Of a stretch of DNA of 64,000 bases, positions 16,251 through 24,986 are shown in pieces. A program made the translations under genes and the position numbers. Under the pieces are notes generated by a model that saw only the letters and a list, made by a program, of their open reading frames with translations, did not search any database and was not told the origin of the DNA. Within the stretch, counting starts at the first letter, position 1; every line of letters begins with the position of its first letter. The DNA comes from Bacilli bacterium (GTDB lineage Bacteria > Bacillota > Bacilli > RF39 > UBA660). The stretch lies in NCBI GenBank assembly GCA_017525015.1, contig JAFXUK010000009.1, positions 30,242 to 94,241 of the forward strand, in the 5' to 3' direction.

Positions 16251-17894
16251 ATGATTATTAAAAATCCATACAGATATATTAGTAAATATTACAAATATAT
16301 ATGTTTGATTATGTTGATCCCATTACTATATTTAACTTTTAAATTTTACGATATCGGAAAATTCTTTAGAGATTATGTAGCATCTGATTACACAACATTT
16401 GAAACTAAAATAGCTGAAACTTATATTACAGGATTATGCTTTGGAACCATTTTCGGTATGCTACTTTTTAATGCCTTTATATCAATTGTTTTTGCCACTA
16501 AAAAACGTGGCAGCACAATGCATATTGTAATAATAATTTATACTATTCTATTAGCTATCTCAGCGTTTATATTCCATGTTGTAATGAATAGTATCGAAGC
16601 TAGAATTGCCGAACCAACTTTGATTCGTGTTATTCGAGACTGGTCTAACATAATAAGTATACCGGGATTTATAATATTGCCGGCAACCTTAGCAACAGCG
16701 ATTGGTTTCAATTTCAAAACATTTAGAATTGAAAGACAATATGATGCTTTCATCGGTGAAGACGAAGAAGGAATGTCTGATGAATTCGAATTAAAAGTTG
16801 GTGAAAGAGAAACTACTGCTAAAGGTGGTATGGTCCACTTAATAAGAGAAGCCAAATACTATGTATTAGAAAACAAATTTGTCTTTAAAGTAATTGGTGT
16901 TATCCTGTTGATAATAATTGGTATATCAACATATATGAATTTCCAAGTTTATAACAAAAGATATACTGTTAATCAAGAATTTGTTCTTAACAATTTTACA
17001 ATGTCCTTAAAAGAAAGTTATATAACTAACGTTGATTATCGTGGTACATTAATTGCCAAAGATAAATACTATTTAGCTATTAAACTAACTATTCAAAACA
17101 AGAGTAGTAAAGTAAGAAATATTGATTCATCAAACTTCAGAATATTCTTAGGTGATACAGAAATATTCCCAAGTTATGATAGAAGTTCAAGATTTATCGA
17201 TATTGGTAAAAATTATCATGGTGAAAATATTATTGGAAAATCTATAAATGATTATGTTTTCGTTTATGAGTTAACAGAAGATCAACTACAAACACAATAT
17301 CAAATGAAAATATTAACTAATTCAGTTTTAGGGGATAACAACAAACTTATTAACAGTTATAAAATAATAAATATTAAACCAGAATATATCCTAAAGACTA
17401 AAAATTTAGGTAGTGCTAAAATAGGTTCTGAAATTACATTAAAAGAAACTGTACTTGGTAATACTACTTATAAGTTAAAATCATTAGAAGTAGCTGATTC
17501 ATATCCATTTGAATATCAAATATGTGATATCAACAAAGTTTGTACAACAATTAGAGATACTGTTGTTCAATCTGGGGGAAAAACCCTATTAATAATTGAT
17601 GATGAAATAAAATGGGATCAAAATAGTTCTTATTTTAAAAATAGTGATCAAGATTTCTATGGAGACTTCGTTAAAATAAAATATGGATATTCAGTATCTT
17701 ATAATGGTGAAGTTAGTAATAGAGACGAAAAAAGTATTCTAAGGAATAAAACACCAGCTCAGGTAACTAATTATAAAATATATGAAGTACCAGCTGTTAT
17801 TAAAAGAGCTGATTATATCCAATTAGAATATAGCATAAGAAATAAAGTATTTACAATAGATATTACTGATATAGTAAAAGGTAAAACAGGCTAA
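16251..17894 (+). CDS. Five-helix membrane protein with C-terminal beta domain
   Basis: 547 residues. Hydrophobic segments are at about 17-38, 58-80, 87-110, 134-155 and 212-231. They are followed by about 310 extracytoplasmic residues. The part after residue 235 (RYTVNQEFVLNNFTMSLKES...YYLAIKLTIQNKSS) looks like the immunoglobulin-like DUF4352/telokin domains of Firmicute surface proteins. The start follows AGGAGGG. It is a single-gene unit ending at a terminator before tRNA-Cys. The function is unknown. Confidence 0.62.
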   Translation: MIIKNPYRYISKYYKYICLIMLIPLLYLTFKFYDIGKFFRDYVASDYTTFETKIAETYITGLCFGTIFGMLLFNAFISIVFATKKRGSTMHIVIIIYTILLAISAFIFHVVMNSIEARIAEPTLIRVIRDWSNIISIPGFIILPATLATAIGFNFKTFRIERQYDAFIGEDEEGMSDEFELKVGERETTAKGGMVHLIREAKYYVLENKFVFKVIGVILLIIIGISTYMNFQVYNKRYTVNQEFVLNNFTMSLKESYITNVDYRGTLIAKDKYYLAIKLTIQNKSSKVRNIDSSNFRIFLGDTEIFPSYDRSSRFIDIGKNYHGENIIGKSINDYVFVYELTEDQLQTQYQMKILTNSVLGDNNKLINSYKIINIKPEYILKTKNLGSAKIGSEITLKETVLGNTTYKLKSLEVADSYPFEYQICDINKVCTTIRDTVVQSGGKTLLIIDDEIKWDQNSSYFKNSDQDFYGDFVKIKYGYSVSYNGEVSNRDEKSILRNKTPAQVTNYKIYEVPAVIKRADYIQLEYSIRNKVFTIDITDIVKGKTG

Positions 17895-17907
17895 AATGCC
17901 TGTTTTT
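17883..17907 (+). terminator. Intrinsic terminator
   Basis: AAAACAGGC-TAAAAT-GCCTGTTTT followed by T. Confidence 0.9.
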
Positions 17908-17911
17908 TCAT

Positions 17912-17940
17912 TTGACAATTATTATAGAATGATATAGAAT
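17912..17940 (+). promoter_or_regulatory. Promoter of tRNA-Cys
   Basis: TTGACA (17912-17917), 17-nt spacer, TAGAAT (17935-17940). Confidence 0.75.
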
Positions 17941-17958
17941 TATAAGTACGAAGCAATT

Positions 17959-18032
17959 GGGTCTATAGCCAAGTGGTAAGGCGTGGGACTGCAACTCCCT
18001 GATCGTTGGTTCAAATCCGACTAGGCCCTCCA
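17959..18032 (+). tRNA. tRNA-Cys(GCA)
   Basis: 74 nt with encoded CCA. Acceptor GGGTCTA/TAGGCCC, anticodon loop CTGCAAC (GCA), T arm GTTGG-TTCAAAT-CCGAC, discriminator U73, the main cysteine identity base. Confidence 0.95.
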
Positions 18033-18042
18033 ATTATAAAAT

Positions 18043-18066
18043 ACTCGGTGTAAACCGAGTTTTTTA
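18043..18066 (+). terminator. Terminator of tRNA-Cys
   Basis: ACTCGG-TGTAAA-CCGAGT followed by TTTTTT. Confidence 0.88.
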
Positions 18067-18090
18067 TTTCCTAAATTAAATAAAACACCG

Positions 18091-18099
18091 TGATATAAT
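18091..18099 (+). promoter_or_regulatory. Extended -10 promoter
   Basis: TGATATAAT, 18 bp before the ATG at 18117. Confidence 0.6.
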
Positions 18100-18116
18100 T
18101 AAAATAGGTGAAGTGT

Positions 18117-18455
18117 ATGGCTAAAGGAAGAGGATCAAAAAAAGGTAATTTAACATCAGCTTATTTATATGTTATTCTTCTTCATATTTTAGAACTAATA
18201 TATAGTATAATACAGCGTGATTTAAGCATAATAAGTGGTATTATTAGTGTTTTAGCAATAATTCTACTTATAGCAGGTTTTATTTCTACATTAAGACTTA
18301 CTATTAATTCAGGATATATTGGAGTAGTAGCAGGTGGCCTTCTTACAATGATGTTTATAGTAGGAAATTTGTTTGACGGTATCATTGGTATAATCCTTGT
18401 TTTTTATTCACTTGACTTTATAAGTAAGTATAATCAAGATGATAACTCGAATTAA
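18117..18455 (+). CDS. Small membrane protein
   Basis: 112 residues from ATG 18117, preceded by AGGTGAAG; an upstream in-frame GTG falls in that site. A basic N-terminus (AKGRGSKKG) precedes three or four hydrophobic segments between about 14 and 102. The family is unknown. It is a single gene with its own promoter and terminator. Confidence 0.6.
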   Translation: MAKGRGSKKGNLTSAYLYVILLHILELIYSIIQRDLSIISGIISVLAIILLIAGFISTLRLTINSGYIGVVAGGLLTMMFIVGNLFDGIIGIILVFYSLDFISKYNQDDNSN

Positions 18456-18469
18456 TCGAGTTTTTTTTA
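18444..18469 (+). terminator. Intrinsic terminator
   Basis: AACTCGA-ATTAA-TCGAGTT followed by a long T tract; it overlaps the stop of the small membrane protein. Confidence 0.88.
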
Positions 18470-18562
18470 TTTAAAAGTATCAGTTATATTTGTAAAACAA
18501 TAAATAATAATATATAATAAGCACTACTTTTAAGGGGATATATTTACTTAGGGGGATTTGAT

Positions 18563-19318
18563 ATGAAAGATTTGGTAAGTCTACTTAAAATGACCCAGCC
18601 AGAACTAAAAATGTATTTATTTAAATTATTACAATCAAGACAGATGAATCCAGTATTTGAAGACGGTTATTTATATGCAGCTGGAGATCTTCCAGTTTTA
18701 TTAGTTGCACACATGGATACTGTTATAACAACACCAAATCAAATGATTTGCTATGATGAAAATCTTGATAAAATTTATTCCCCACAAGGTGTACTTGGTG
18801 GCGATGATAGATGTGGAGTTTATGCCATATTAAAATTATTAGAAAAGCATAGACCACATATCTTATTTACAGAAGACGAAGAAATTGGTGGTATAGGTGC
18901 TATTAAAGCATCAAATACTTTACCAAAACCAGATGTTAAATATATTGTAGAATTTGATCGTCGTGGTAAAAAAGACTGCGTTTTTTATGAATGCGGTAAT
19001 CAAGACTTTATTGATTATGTTAAAACATTTGGATTTAAAGAAGACTTTGGAACTTTTAGTGACATATCTATATTAGGAGAAGTATGGGATATTGCATCTG
19101 TTAACTTAAGTTGTGGATATTATAATGAACATACCAAAAAAGAATACATAATATTTCATGAACTAGAAAAGACTATTAATAGAGCTAATAAGATGTTAAA
19201 AAGAGTACCTAAGGCCAAAAGTTTTGACCATCAAGGAAAAACATATGAAAAAGGATATGTTAAAAAAATAGTATATGATTATTATAATTGGGGGTTAGAC
19301 GATGACATTTACGATTAG
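18563..19318 (+). CDS. M20/M42-like metallopeptidase
   Basis: 251 residues, short for M20 or M42 peptidases (usually 340-480). Metal-site motifs are visible: LLVAHMDTV (His and Asp), GGDDRCGV (bridging Asp), TEDEEIGG (Glu pair) and EFDRRG. The dimerisation domain seems absent, so this is a minimal catalytic core. The start follows GGGGGATTTG. It overlaps the next gene by 17 nt. It may trim peptides in the cytoplasm; the link to the downstream giant protein is unexplained. Confidence 0.75.
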   Translation: MKDLVSLLKMTQPELKMYLFKLLQSRQMNPVFEDGYLYAAGDLPVLLVAHMDTVITTPNQMICYDENLDKIYSPQGVLGGDDRCGVYAILKLLEKHRPHILFTEDEEIGGIGAIKASNTLPKPDVKYIVEFDRRGKKDCVFYECGNQDFIDYVKTFGFKEDFGTFSDISILGEVWDIASVNLSCGYYNEHTKKEYIIFHELEKTINRANKMLKRVPKAKSFDHQGKTYEKGYVKKIVYDYYNWGLDDDIYD

Positions 19319-22300
19319 TGAATTAAAAAAACTATTTGATTACTTATTAACTAATAGAAGTATAATCTTAACTGATACAGGTTTTTTTAGTAGAGATACC
19401 CTAATTCATATCAGAGAAATTGTAAAAAATCAAAGACCAAATGATTTAGAAATAACTCCCAAACAAGTTAGAAAATTAATAACATCATTCTTATCTAGTA
19501 ATATGTCATTTAATGAAGATACACCAGAAATAATACTTCAACATTCAACTTGTATTGAAGCAGCTATTAATAGATGTATTTATAGTGTAGATTATATTGA
19601 AACTTTTACACCAGAATTAACTCAAAAAGTATTAGCTTTAGCTATTGAAAGAAACTACATATTAAATTCCAATAGTCCTAAGTTTTTAAAAAGTAATATT
19701 TCAATTATTAATAATTCAATTAAAGAGAATCCATCTTCTGTTGATTTCATTGATTGGGATTCCTTATCAAAAGAAGATTATAACTTCTTAATTCAAGAAG
19801 TATTAAAATCAGATTATATTTTAACATCTAATAGTTGCGAGGCCTTACGTTCAAATCCTAAAGTGGTATTAAAATCTATTGCTCAAGATATTAATACAAT
19901 TAATTTTGCAACATCTCATGCTAAAAATAATCCTGCTGTATTTAAATATTTAATAACACACAATTACAAATTCAATAAAAGAGATTTCGAAGAACAATCT
20001 TTAATTAGTTTTGCTGATCCAGAAATAATGAAACATGCTTTAAATAAGTTTGGTTTATTAGACAAAAGAGAATCCGATTTTCAAGAAATATTCGAAGATA
20101 TCGATGGATTTGAAGACAATGAAGATGAAGTAATGGATGCTTATATTAATAGAGTTAGTGCTTTATACGCTACAATTATTAGTAGTTTTCCAACAATTAA
20201 ATCATTTGAAAAAGTATTCCAATATGCTGCTGAAGATGAATGGTTAGAGTATAGAGAAGAAAATCTTGATAACTATAATAATATATTTGGAAAAATATGT
20301 GTTGAGTTACAAGCAAATGATGACTTTGATGACGCTATCAGTGAGTTAGATTTCCTACCTCTTATGAAAGATGTATTAGATGAAAAATATAATCTTTTAA
20401 TGCAAGCTATGTCTCAATATCATTCCTTATTCCATAGTAGTATACCGCTAGGTAATTTTGACTTCGCCCGTGATAGAATAGCTGAGTATTCAGCATTATA
20501 TGTATCAAAGAGTAAAGAAAAATTTAAAAAGGATAAACTAAATGATTCATATGAAACGTTAAGAGATTATTTTATTCCACGTAGATCTAATGGCTATATT
20601 CGTAAAAGAATAATTGAACATAAACAAAAAGAAAAATTTAAAAAACTATATAATGATTCTGATAAAGAAATAACTAGTTTTATAGATGGTATTATTAAAA
20701 AATATTCTGTTAATATTGATGAAACAATAATTACAAATATGATTATTGGTTTTGTTATAGATGGTTATCCTAAATTAGATTCATTTATTAAAGCTCCACG
20801 TGGATTTAATAACTATAAAAGATATTTAGAAGCAAAAAAACTTATCAACAGATTAAATAGTAAATATATAAATTACGAAGACAATGCAGTATTTCATTAT
20901 ATGGATATTATCAAATATGATATTAATACAGATAAATACTATTATACTGGTCCAACATTTGATGAAGAAGATATATCAAAATTTGAAAGATATAAAAAAT
21001 ATCAAGTTGTCTTTGATAAAATTAAACAAGAAATTATGTATAGAGCTAAGTCATTAGAAATAGAACAAGAAATAACTGATGACGAATTAAATAGAATGGC
21101 TCATGAATTACCATTCACTGACGAATTCTTTGAATTCGATGTAAAATACTATGAAGAAAACATTACATTTGAAACATTTATGGAAAAATGTTTAGTTACA
21201 GACGACTATATTGAACCAGCAAGTATTTTTGATGATGATGCATATGAAGCAATAATTAAGTACTTATCCCAAAATAGTTTACTTTGGTTATGTATGTTTG
21301 CCGATTGTGATTTAGACATAGAAGAAAATAATAAAGAAAATTTACTAGGTTATATGGATAACATGTATGAAATAGTAAGACTATCTCAAATGTTTGATTA
21401 TAATTTAAATGAATATAAAGATGTTGTTACTTTAGCAGTTCTAAGTGATTGTGCTGATGAAGAAGCAATTGCTATATTAGGAACAGATATAATTACATCA
21501 TTAATTAATAATACTGGTTATGTATCTTCTGACCCAGATGAGGTAATAGTTGCTGCAAAAGAATTAGTAAGTAAAATGGTTCAAAGAGACAAATCTACAG
21601 TACCTTATGTTAGTGGTAAAACATTAAACTATGAATATTCAATGTATGATTCACAAGATATATCATTTTTATTAGCAGGTATTAATACTGATGCATGTTT
21701 TAAAATAGGTGGAAATGATAATGATTTCTTCCATTACTGTGCTTTAGATAAAAATGGTTTCGTTATAAAAATAACAGATACATTTGGTAACTTTATTGCT
21801 AGAGCATCAGGATTTAGAAATGGTAACTGTGTCTTCATTAACCAATTAAGAACCATCTATGATGAAGGTGGAGAGGGCTATGAAGGTAGTTATAAAAAAG
21901 AAAAAGAAGAAATTATTGAAGCATTCCGAAAAGCTTGTAAAGATATTGTTGAAATATCACAAAACAATCCAGAAGAAACTAATAAAATTGATTTCGTCTT
22001 TGTAACTAAGAGTTACGCTATGATATCAACAGAATCTAATGTTAACAGAGATGTTGAACGTAAAATAGGTAGTTATCCAATGGATACAGAAAGTGAAGAT
22101 TGGAAAGAATTCGTTCGCGATACAGAAAATTTAACAGATGACATTGATGGTGGATTTACTACTGATTATAGTAATTATGATTTAATATGCATGGCCTCTA
22201 GTAAAGGATATAGATTCTTTAGTAGAATTAGACCAAAAGATATAAAACCAAAAGATGTTAAACCTGTTTATACAAGACCTAGAAATAAGATAATCTCAAC

Positions 22301-22640
22301 TGATATAATTGATCAAAATGTTATTAATAGAATTAATAGAATAAATGGTATATATTCATACTTAAGTGGAGAAGATTATGTACCAATAGATATTCCAAAA
22401 GGATCAGTAGTATGTATTGGAGATAACTGGTATATCGTTAGTTTAAATGGTGAGATTAGTAGCCAAGTAGTATTAGATTTTGATGCAAGAGCAGTAGTAG
22501 AATATGTAGCAACAAGTAATGTAATAGAAGAAATCTATACTAAAGAAAATAAACAAGTAGGTACAGGTGTAATAGATATACCTGAAGAATACTATAAAAA
22601 ATTAACATTAGTAAGAACTTCTCCAACAGAGAAAGAATAA
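19302..22640 (+). CDS. Very large unknown protein, 1112 residues
   Basis: The start ATG 19302 follows GGGGGTTAGACG and lies within the end of the peptidase gene. There is no signal peptide or membrane helix. It is strongly acidic, with helical repeats in the first 260 residues containing short units such as RSNPKVVLKSI and KFLKSNISIINNS, suggesting a solenoid. The central part is charged and helical. The last 300 residues contain a more globular domain (DISFLLAGINTDACFKIGGNDNDFFHYC) that may be catalytic or binding. I do not recognise it. A toxin-like or large regulatory protein cannot be excluded. It ends at a strong terminator. Confidence 0.6.
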   Translation: MTFTISELKKLFDYLLTNRSIILTDTGFFSRDTLIHIREIVKNQRPNDLEITPKQVRKLITSFLSSNMSFNEDTPEIILQHSTCIEAAINRCIYSVDYIETFTPELTQKVLALAIERNYILNSNSPKFLKSNISIINNSIKENPSSVDFIDWDSLSKEDYNFLIQEVLKSDYILTSNSCEALRSNPKVVLKSIAQDINTINFATSHAKNNPAVFKYLITHNYKFNKRDFEEQSLISFADPEIMKHALNKFGLLDKRESDFQEIFEDIDGFEDNEDEVMDAYINRVSALYATIISSFPTIKSFEKVFQYAAEDEWLEYREENLDNYNNIFGKICVELQANDDFDDAISELDFLPLMKDVLDEKYNLLMQAMSQYHSLFHSSIPLGNFDFARDRIAEYSALYVSKSKEKFKKDKLNDSYETLRDYFIPRRSNGYIRKRIIEHKQKEKFKKLYNDSDKEITSFIDGIIKKYSVNIDETIITNMIIGFVIDGYPKLDSFIKAPRGFNNYKRYLEAKKLINRLNSKYINYEDNAVFHYMDIIKYDINTDKYYYTGPTFDEEDISKFERYKKYQVVFDKIKQEIMYRAKSLEIEQEITDDELNRMAHELPFTDEFFEFDVKYYEENITFETFMEKCLVTDDYIEPASIFDDDAYEAIIKYLSQNSLLWLCMFADCDLDIEENNKENLLGYMDNMYEIVRLSQMFDYNLNEYKDVVTLAVLSDCADEEAIAILGTDIITSLINNTGYVSSDPDEVIVAAKELVSKMVQRDKSTVPYVSGKTLNYEYSMYDSQDISFLLAGINTDACFKIGGNDNDFFHYCALDKNGFVIKITDTFGNFIARASGFRNGNCVFINQLRTIYDEGGEGYEGSYKKEKEEIIEAFRKACKDIVEISQNNPEETNKIDFVFVTKSYAMISTESNVNRDVERKIGSYPMDTESEDWKEFVRDTENLTDDIDGGFTTDYSNYDLICMASSKGYRFFSRIRPKDIKPKDVKPVYTRPRNKIISTDIIDQNVINRINRINGIYSYLSGEDYVPIDIPKGSVVCIGDNWYIVSLNGEISSQVVLDFDARAVVEYVATSNVIEEIYTKENKQVGTGVIDIPEEYYKKLTLVRTSPTEKE

Positions 22641-22668
22641 AAAGACTCAAATAACTGAGTCTTTTTTT
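22641..22668 (+). terminator. Intrinsic terminator
   Basis: AAAGACTCA-AATAAC-TGAGTCTTT followed by T. Confidence 0.9.
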
Positions 22669-22748
22669 ATTAAAAAAAATTATAAAACTCTATATTTTTT
22701 AAGAAAATAATGTTATTATTATAATAAGAAATAATAAGGAGGAAGAAA

Positions 22749-23765
22749 ATGAAAACATTAAAAAGAATATTTGCATTAGTTATGGCTTTATTTTTAGTTG
22801 CAGGATGTACTATGAAAACAGAAGCTGGATTAGTTATTTCTGAAGACGGAAAGATTAGTACTACTGTATTAGTTGCATATGATAACGAAATGATTGATGG
22901 AATGTTATCAATGGACAGTATGGGAGAAGAACAAACTGAAGAAAAGGAATATACTGATGCTGAAAGATGGGCATTTGTTGAAAAAGATAAAAAGGACAAT
23001 GAAGAAAGATATGAAAAAGACGGATATAAAGGTCTAATTTCTACTGAAGAAATAGGTTCTTTAGACGAAATCTCTGCTACTTCAGCTACTGAGAGAGTAA
23101 ATATTGTAGGATCAGATGAAGAAGCAAAAGATGAAGATGAAGGAGCATCATTCGAATTAAAGAATAAAACGTTGTTCATTAAAGATGGTAATAAATATAA
23201 ATCAAATATGACTATTGATTTAGGTGAAGAAGCAGCTTCAATGCAATCTTATGAAGATTATGGAGCTACATTTGAAATTAACTTCACAATTACATTACCA
23301 GTTAAACCAATTTCACATAATGCTACAAAAGTATCTGAAGATGGTAAGACTTTAACTTGGGACTTATTAAAAACTAAAGATATAGATCTTGAATTTGAAT
23401 TAGGCGGAAAATCAGCTGCTAAAGATGATAAAAAAGATAAAAAAGATGAAGAAAAATCTGAATCATCTGATTCAAATATTCTATTATATGTTGGAATTGG
23501 AGTAGGAGCACTTGTAGTAATTGGTATTATTGTTGCTATTGTTGTTGCATCAAGCAAGAAGAAAGCACCAGCACCAGTTGCTAGCGCACCTGTTATGGGT
23601 CCTGTAATGCAACCTTCTCAACCAGTTGAGCCTCCAGTACAACCTGTACAACCTGTACAACCAGTACAACCAGTTGAACCACCAGTTCAACCAGTACAAC
23701 CTGTACAACCTGCTGAACCTGCTCAACCAGTTGATCCAAACAACATGAATAATCCACAAGTATAA
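22749..23765 (+). CDS. LppM-like lipoprotein with membrane helix and PVQP tail
   Basis: 338 residues. A lipobox LVAGC at about 15-19 follows a typical signal. The extracytoplasmic domain (GLVISEDGKISTTVLVAYD...) resembles LppM/DUF3153 domains, which begin with a dissected strand pattern of this kind. A charged linker leads to a membrane helix at about 244-266. It is followed by a Lys patch and about 60 residues rich in Pro, Val and Gln (QPVQPVQPVEPP). Unusually the protein has both a lipid anchor and a C-terminal transmembrane helix, which would put the proline tail in the cytoplasm. The start follows AAGGAGG. Confidence 0.72.
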   Translation: MKTLKRIFALVMALFLVAGCTMKTEAGLVISEDGKISTTVLVAYDNEMIDGMLSMDSMGEEQTEEKEYTDAERWAFVEKDKKDNEERYEKDGYKGLISTEEIGSLDEISATSATERVNIVGSDEEAKDEDEGASFELKNKTLFIKDGNKYKSNMTIDLGEEAASMQSYEDYGATFEINFTITLPVKPISHNATKVSEDGKTLTWDLLKTKDIDLEFELGGKSAAKDDKKDKKDEEKSESSDSNILLYVGIGVGALVVIGIIVAIVVASSKKKAPAPVASAPVMGPVMQPSQPVEPPVQPVQPVQPVQPVEPPVQPVQPVQPAEPAQPVDPNNMNNPQV

Positions 23766-23791
23766 AAAAGAGAGTTAATCTCTTTTTTTTT
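23764..23791 (+). terminator. Intrinsic terminator
   Basis: AAAAGAGA-GTTAA-TCTCTTTT followed by T tract. Confidence 0.88.
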
Positions 23792-23794
23792 ATA

Positions 23795-23824
23795 TTGTAA
23801 TTCCTACCAAAAAGGTAGTATAAT
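23795..23824 (+). promoter_or_regulatory. suf promoter with embedded operator
   Basis: TTGTAA (23795-23800), 18-nt spacer, TATAAT (23819-23824). The spacer contains CTACC-AAAAA-GGTAG (23804-23818), a perfect 5-bp palindrome abutting the -10. Sites with two arms around an A-rich centre are typical of Rrf2 regulators, so autoregulation by the first gene is likely. Confidence 0.75.
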
Positions 23825-23842
23825 ACGACATGGAGGAATACT

Positions 23843-24232
23843 ATGAAAATAACAACTAAAGGAAGATATGCATTACTTATAATGTCTGATATTGCTAGAA
23901 ATGAAGATAACTATACTTCATTAAACGAAATATCTATAAAAGAAAACATATCTCTAAAATATTTAGAAAAAATAATGTCTCTACTAAGAAAAGCTAATTT
24001 TGTTACTTCATCACGTGGTTCTGAAGGGGGATATAAACTTGTTAGAAAACCTGAAGAATATACAATAGCTGAAATCTTAGAAGCAGCTGAAGGAAATATT
24101 GCTCCAGTTAAATGTGTTTTAGATGATAATTGTCCTTCAAAAGATAAATGTAAGTCTTATCCATTTTGGAAAGAATATTATGATAACGAAAATGCTTTTT
24201 TAACTAAAAAAACATTAAAAGATTTTATGTAA
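23843..24232 (+). CDS. Rrf2-family regulator of the suf operon
   Basis: 129 residues, the usual size. The winged helix runs from MKITTKGRYALLIM through SRGSEGGYKLVRKP. Three Cys lie in CVLDDNCPSKDKC, the spacing region used by IscR-type proteins to bind an iron-sulfur cluster. It lies 10 nt before sufC and behind a promoter carrying a palindrome. The likely role is sensing Fe-S status and repressing this operon. IscR and SufR are the alternative names; direct evidence for either is not present. Confidence 0.88.
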   Translation: MKITTKGRYALLIMSDIARNEDNYTSLNEISIKENISLKYLEKIMSLLRKANFVTSSRGSEGGYKLVRKPEEYTIAEILEAAEGNIAPVKCVLDDNCPSKDKCKSYPFWKEYYDNENAFLTKKTLKDFM

Positions 24233-24242
24233 GAGGTGCTAT

Positions 24243-24986
24243 ATGGAAAAATTACTTGAAATAAAAAACTTATCAACTATAGCTAGTGATGATAATAATA
24301 AACATATCCTTAATGGATTAAACTTAACTATTAATAAAGGAGAAACTCATGTCATAATGGGACCTAATGGTGCTGGTAAAAGTACTTTAGCTAATACTGT
24401 ACTAGCTTCTCCACGTTACATTGTTACATCTGGAGATATCTTCTTTGAAGGCGAAAACATTAATAAATTAAATACTTCAGAAAGAGCAAAAAAAGGAATC
24501 TTCATGTCTTTTCAAACTCCTGAAGAAATACCTGGTATATCTGTTGCTAGTTTCCTAAAAACAGCTAAAGGATCTCAAACTGGTACTAATGTTAGTGTAT
24601 TTGCTTTTGCTAAAGAAATAGAAAGCAAAATGAAAGAACTAAATATGGATTCATCATTTGGTCAAAGAGAAATGAATGTTGGTTTCTCTGGTGGAGAAAA
24701 GAAGAAAAATGAAATTCTTCAACTACTTATGTTAAATCCAAAATTAGCTATGCTAGATGAAACAGATAGTGGTTTAGATGTTGATGCTGTTAAAATAGTT
24801 AGTAAAGGTATTAATCTTTATAAAAATAAAGATAATGCTGTTTTAATAATTACTCATTCATTAAAAATGTTAAAAGATATTGATGTAGATTATGTTCATA
24901 TATTAGTAGATGGTAAAATTGTAACAACTGGTAATCGAGACTTAGCTCTTAAGATAGAAGAAAATGGTTACAAAGATTATCTATGA
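24243..24986 (+). CDS. sufC: Fe-S assembly ATPase SufC
   Basis: 247 residues. Walker A GPNGAGKST (40-48), signature FSGGEKKK and Walker B LAMLDETDSGLD followed by ITHS identify the ABC ATPase. The motif ETDSGLD is characteristic of SufC. It partners with SufB and SufD in the cytosolic scaffold that builds Fe-S clusters. The stop overlaps the sufB start by 4 nt (ATGA), giving translational coupling. Confidence 0.95.
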   Translation: MEKLLEIKNLSTIASDDNNKHILNGLNLTINKGETHVIMGPNGAGKSTLANTVLASPRYIVTSGDIFFEGENINKLNTSERAKKGIFMSFQTPEEIPGISVASFLKTAKGSQTGTNVSVFAFAKEIESKMKELNMDSSFGQREMNVGFSGGEKKKNEILQLLMLNPKLAMLDETDSGLDVDAVKIVSKGINLYKNKDNAVLIITHSLKMLKDIDVDYVHILVDGKIVTTGNRDLALKIEENGYKDYL

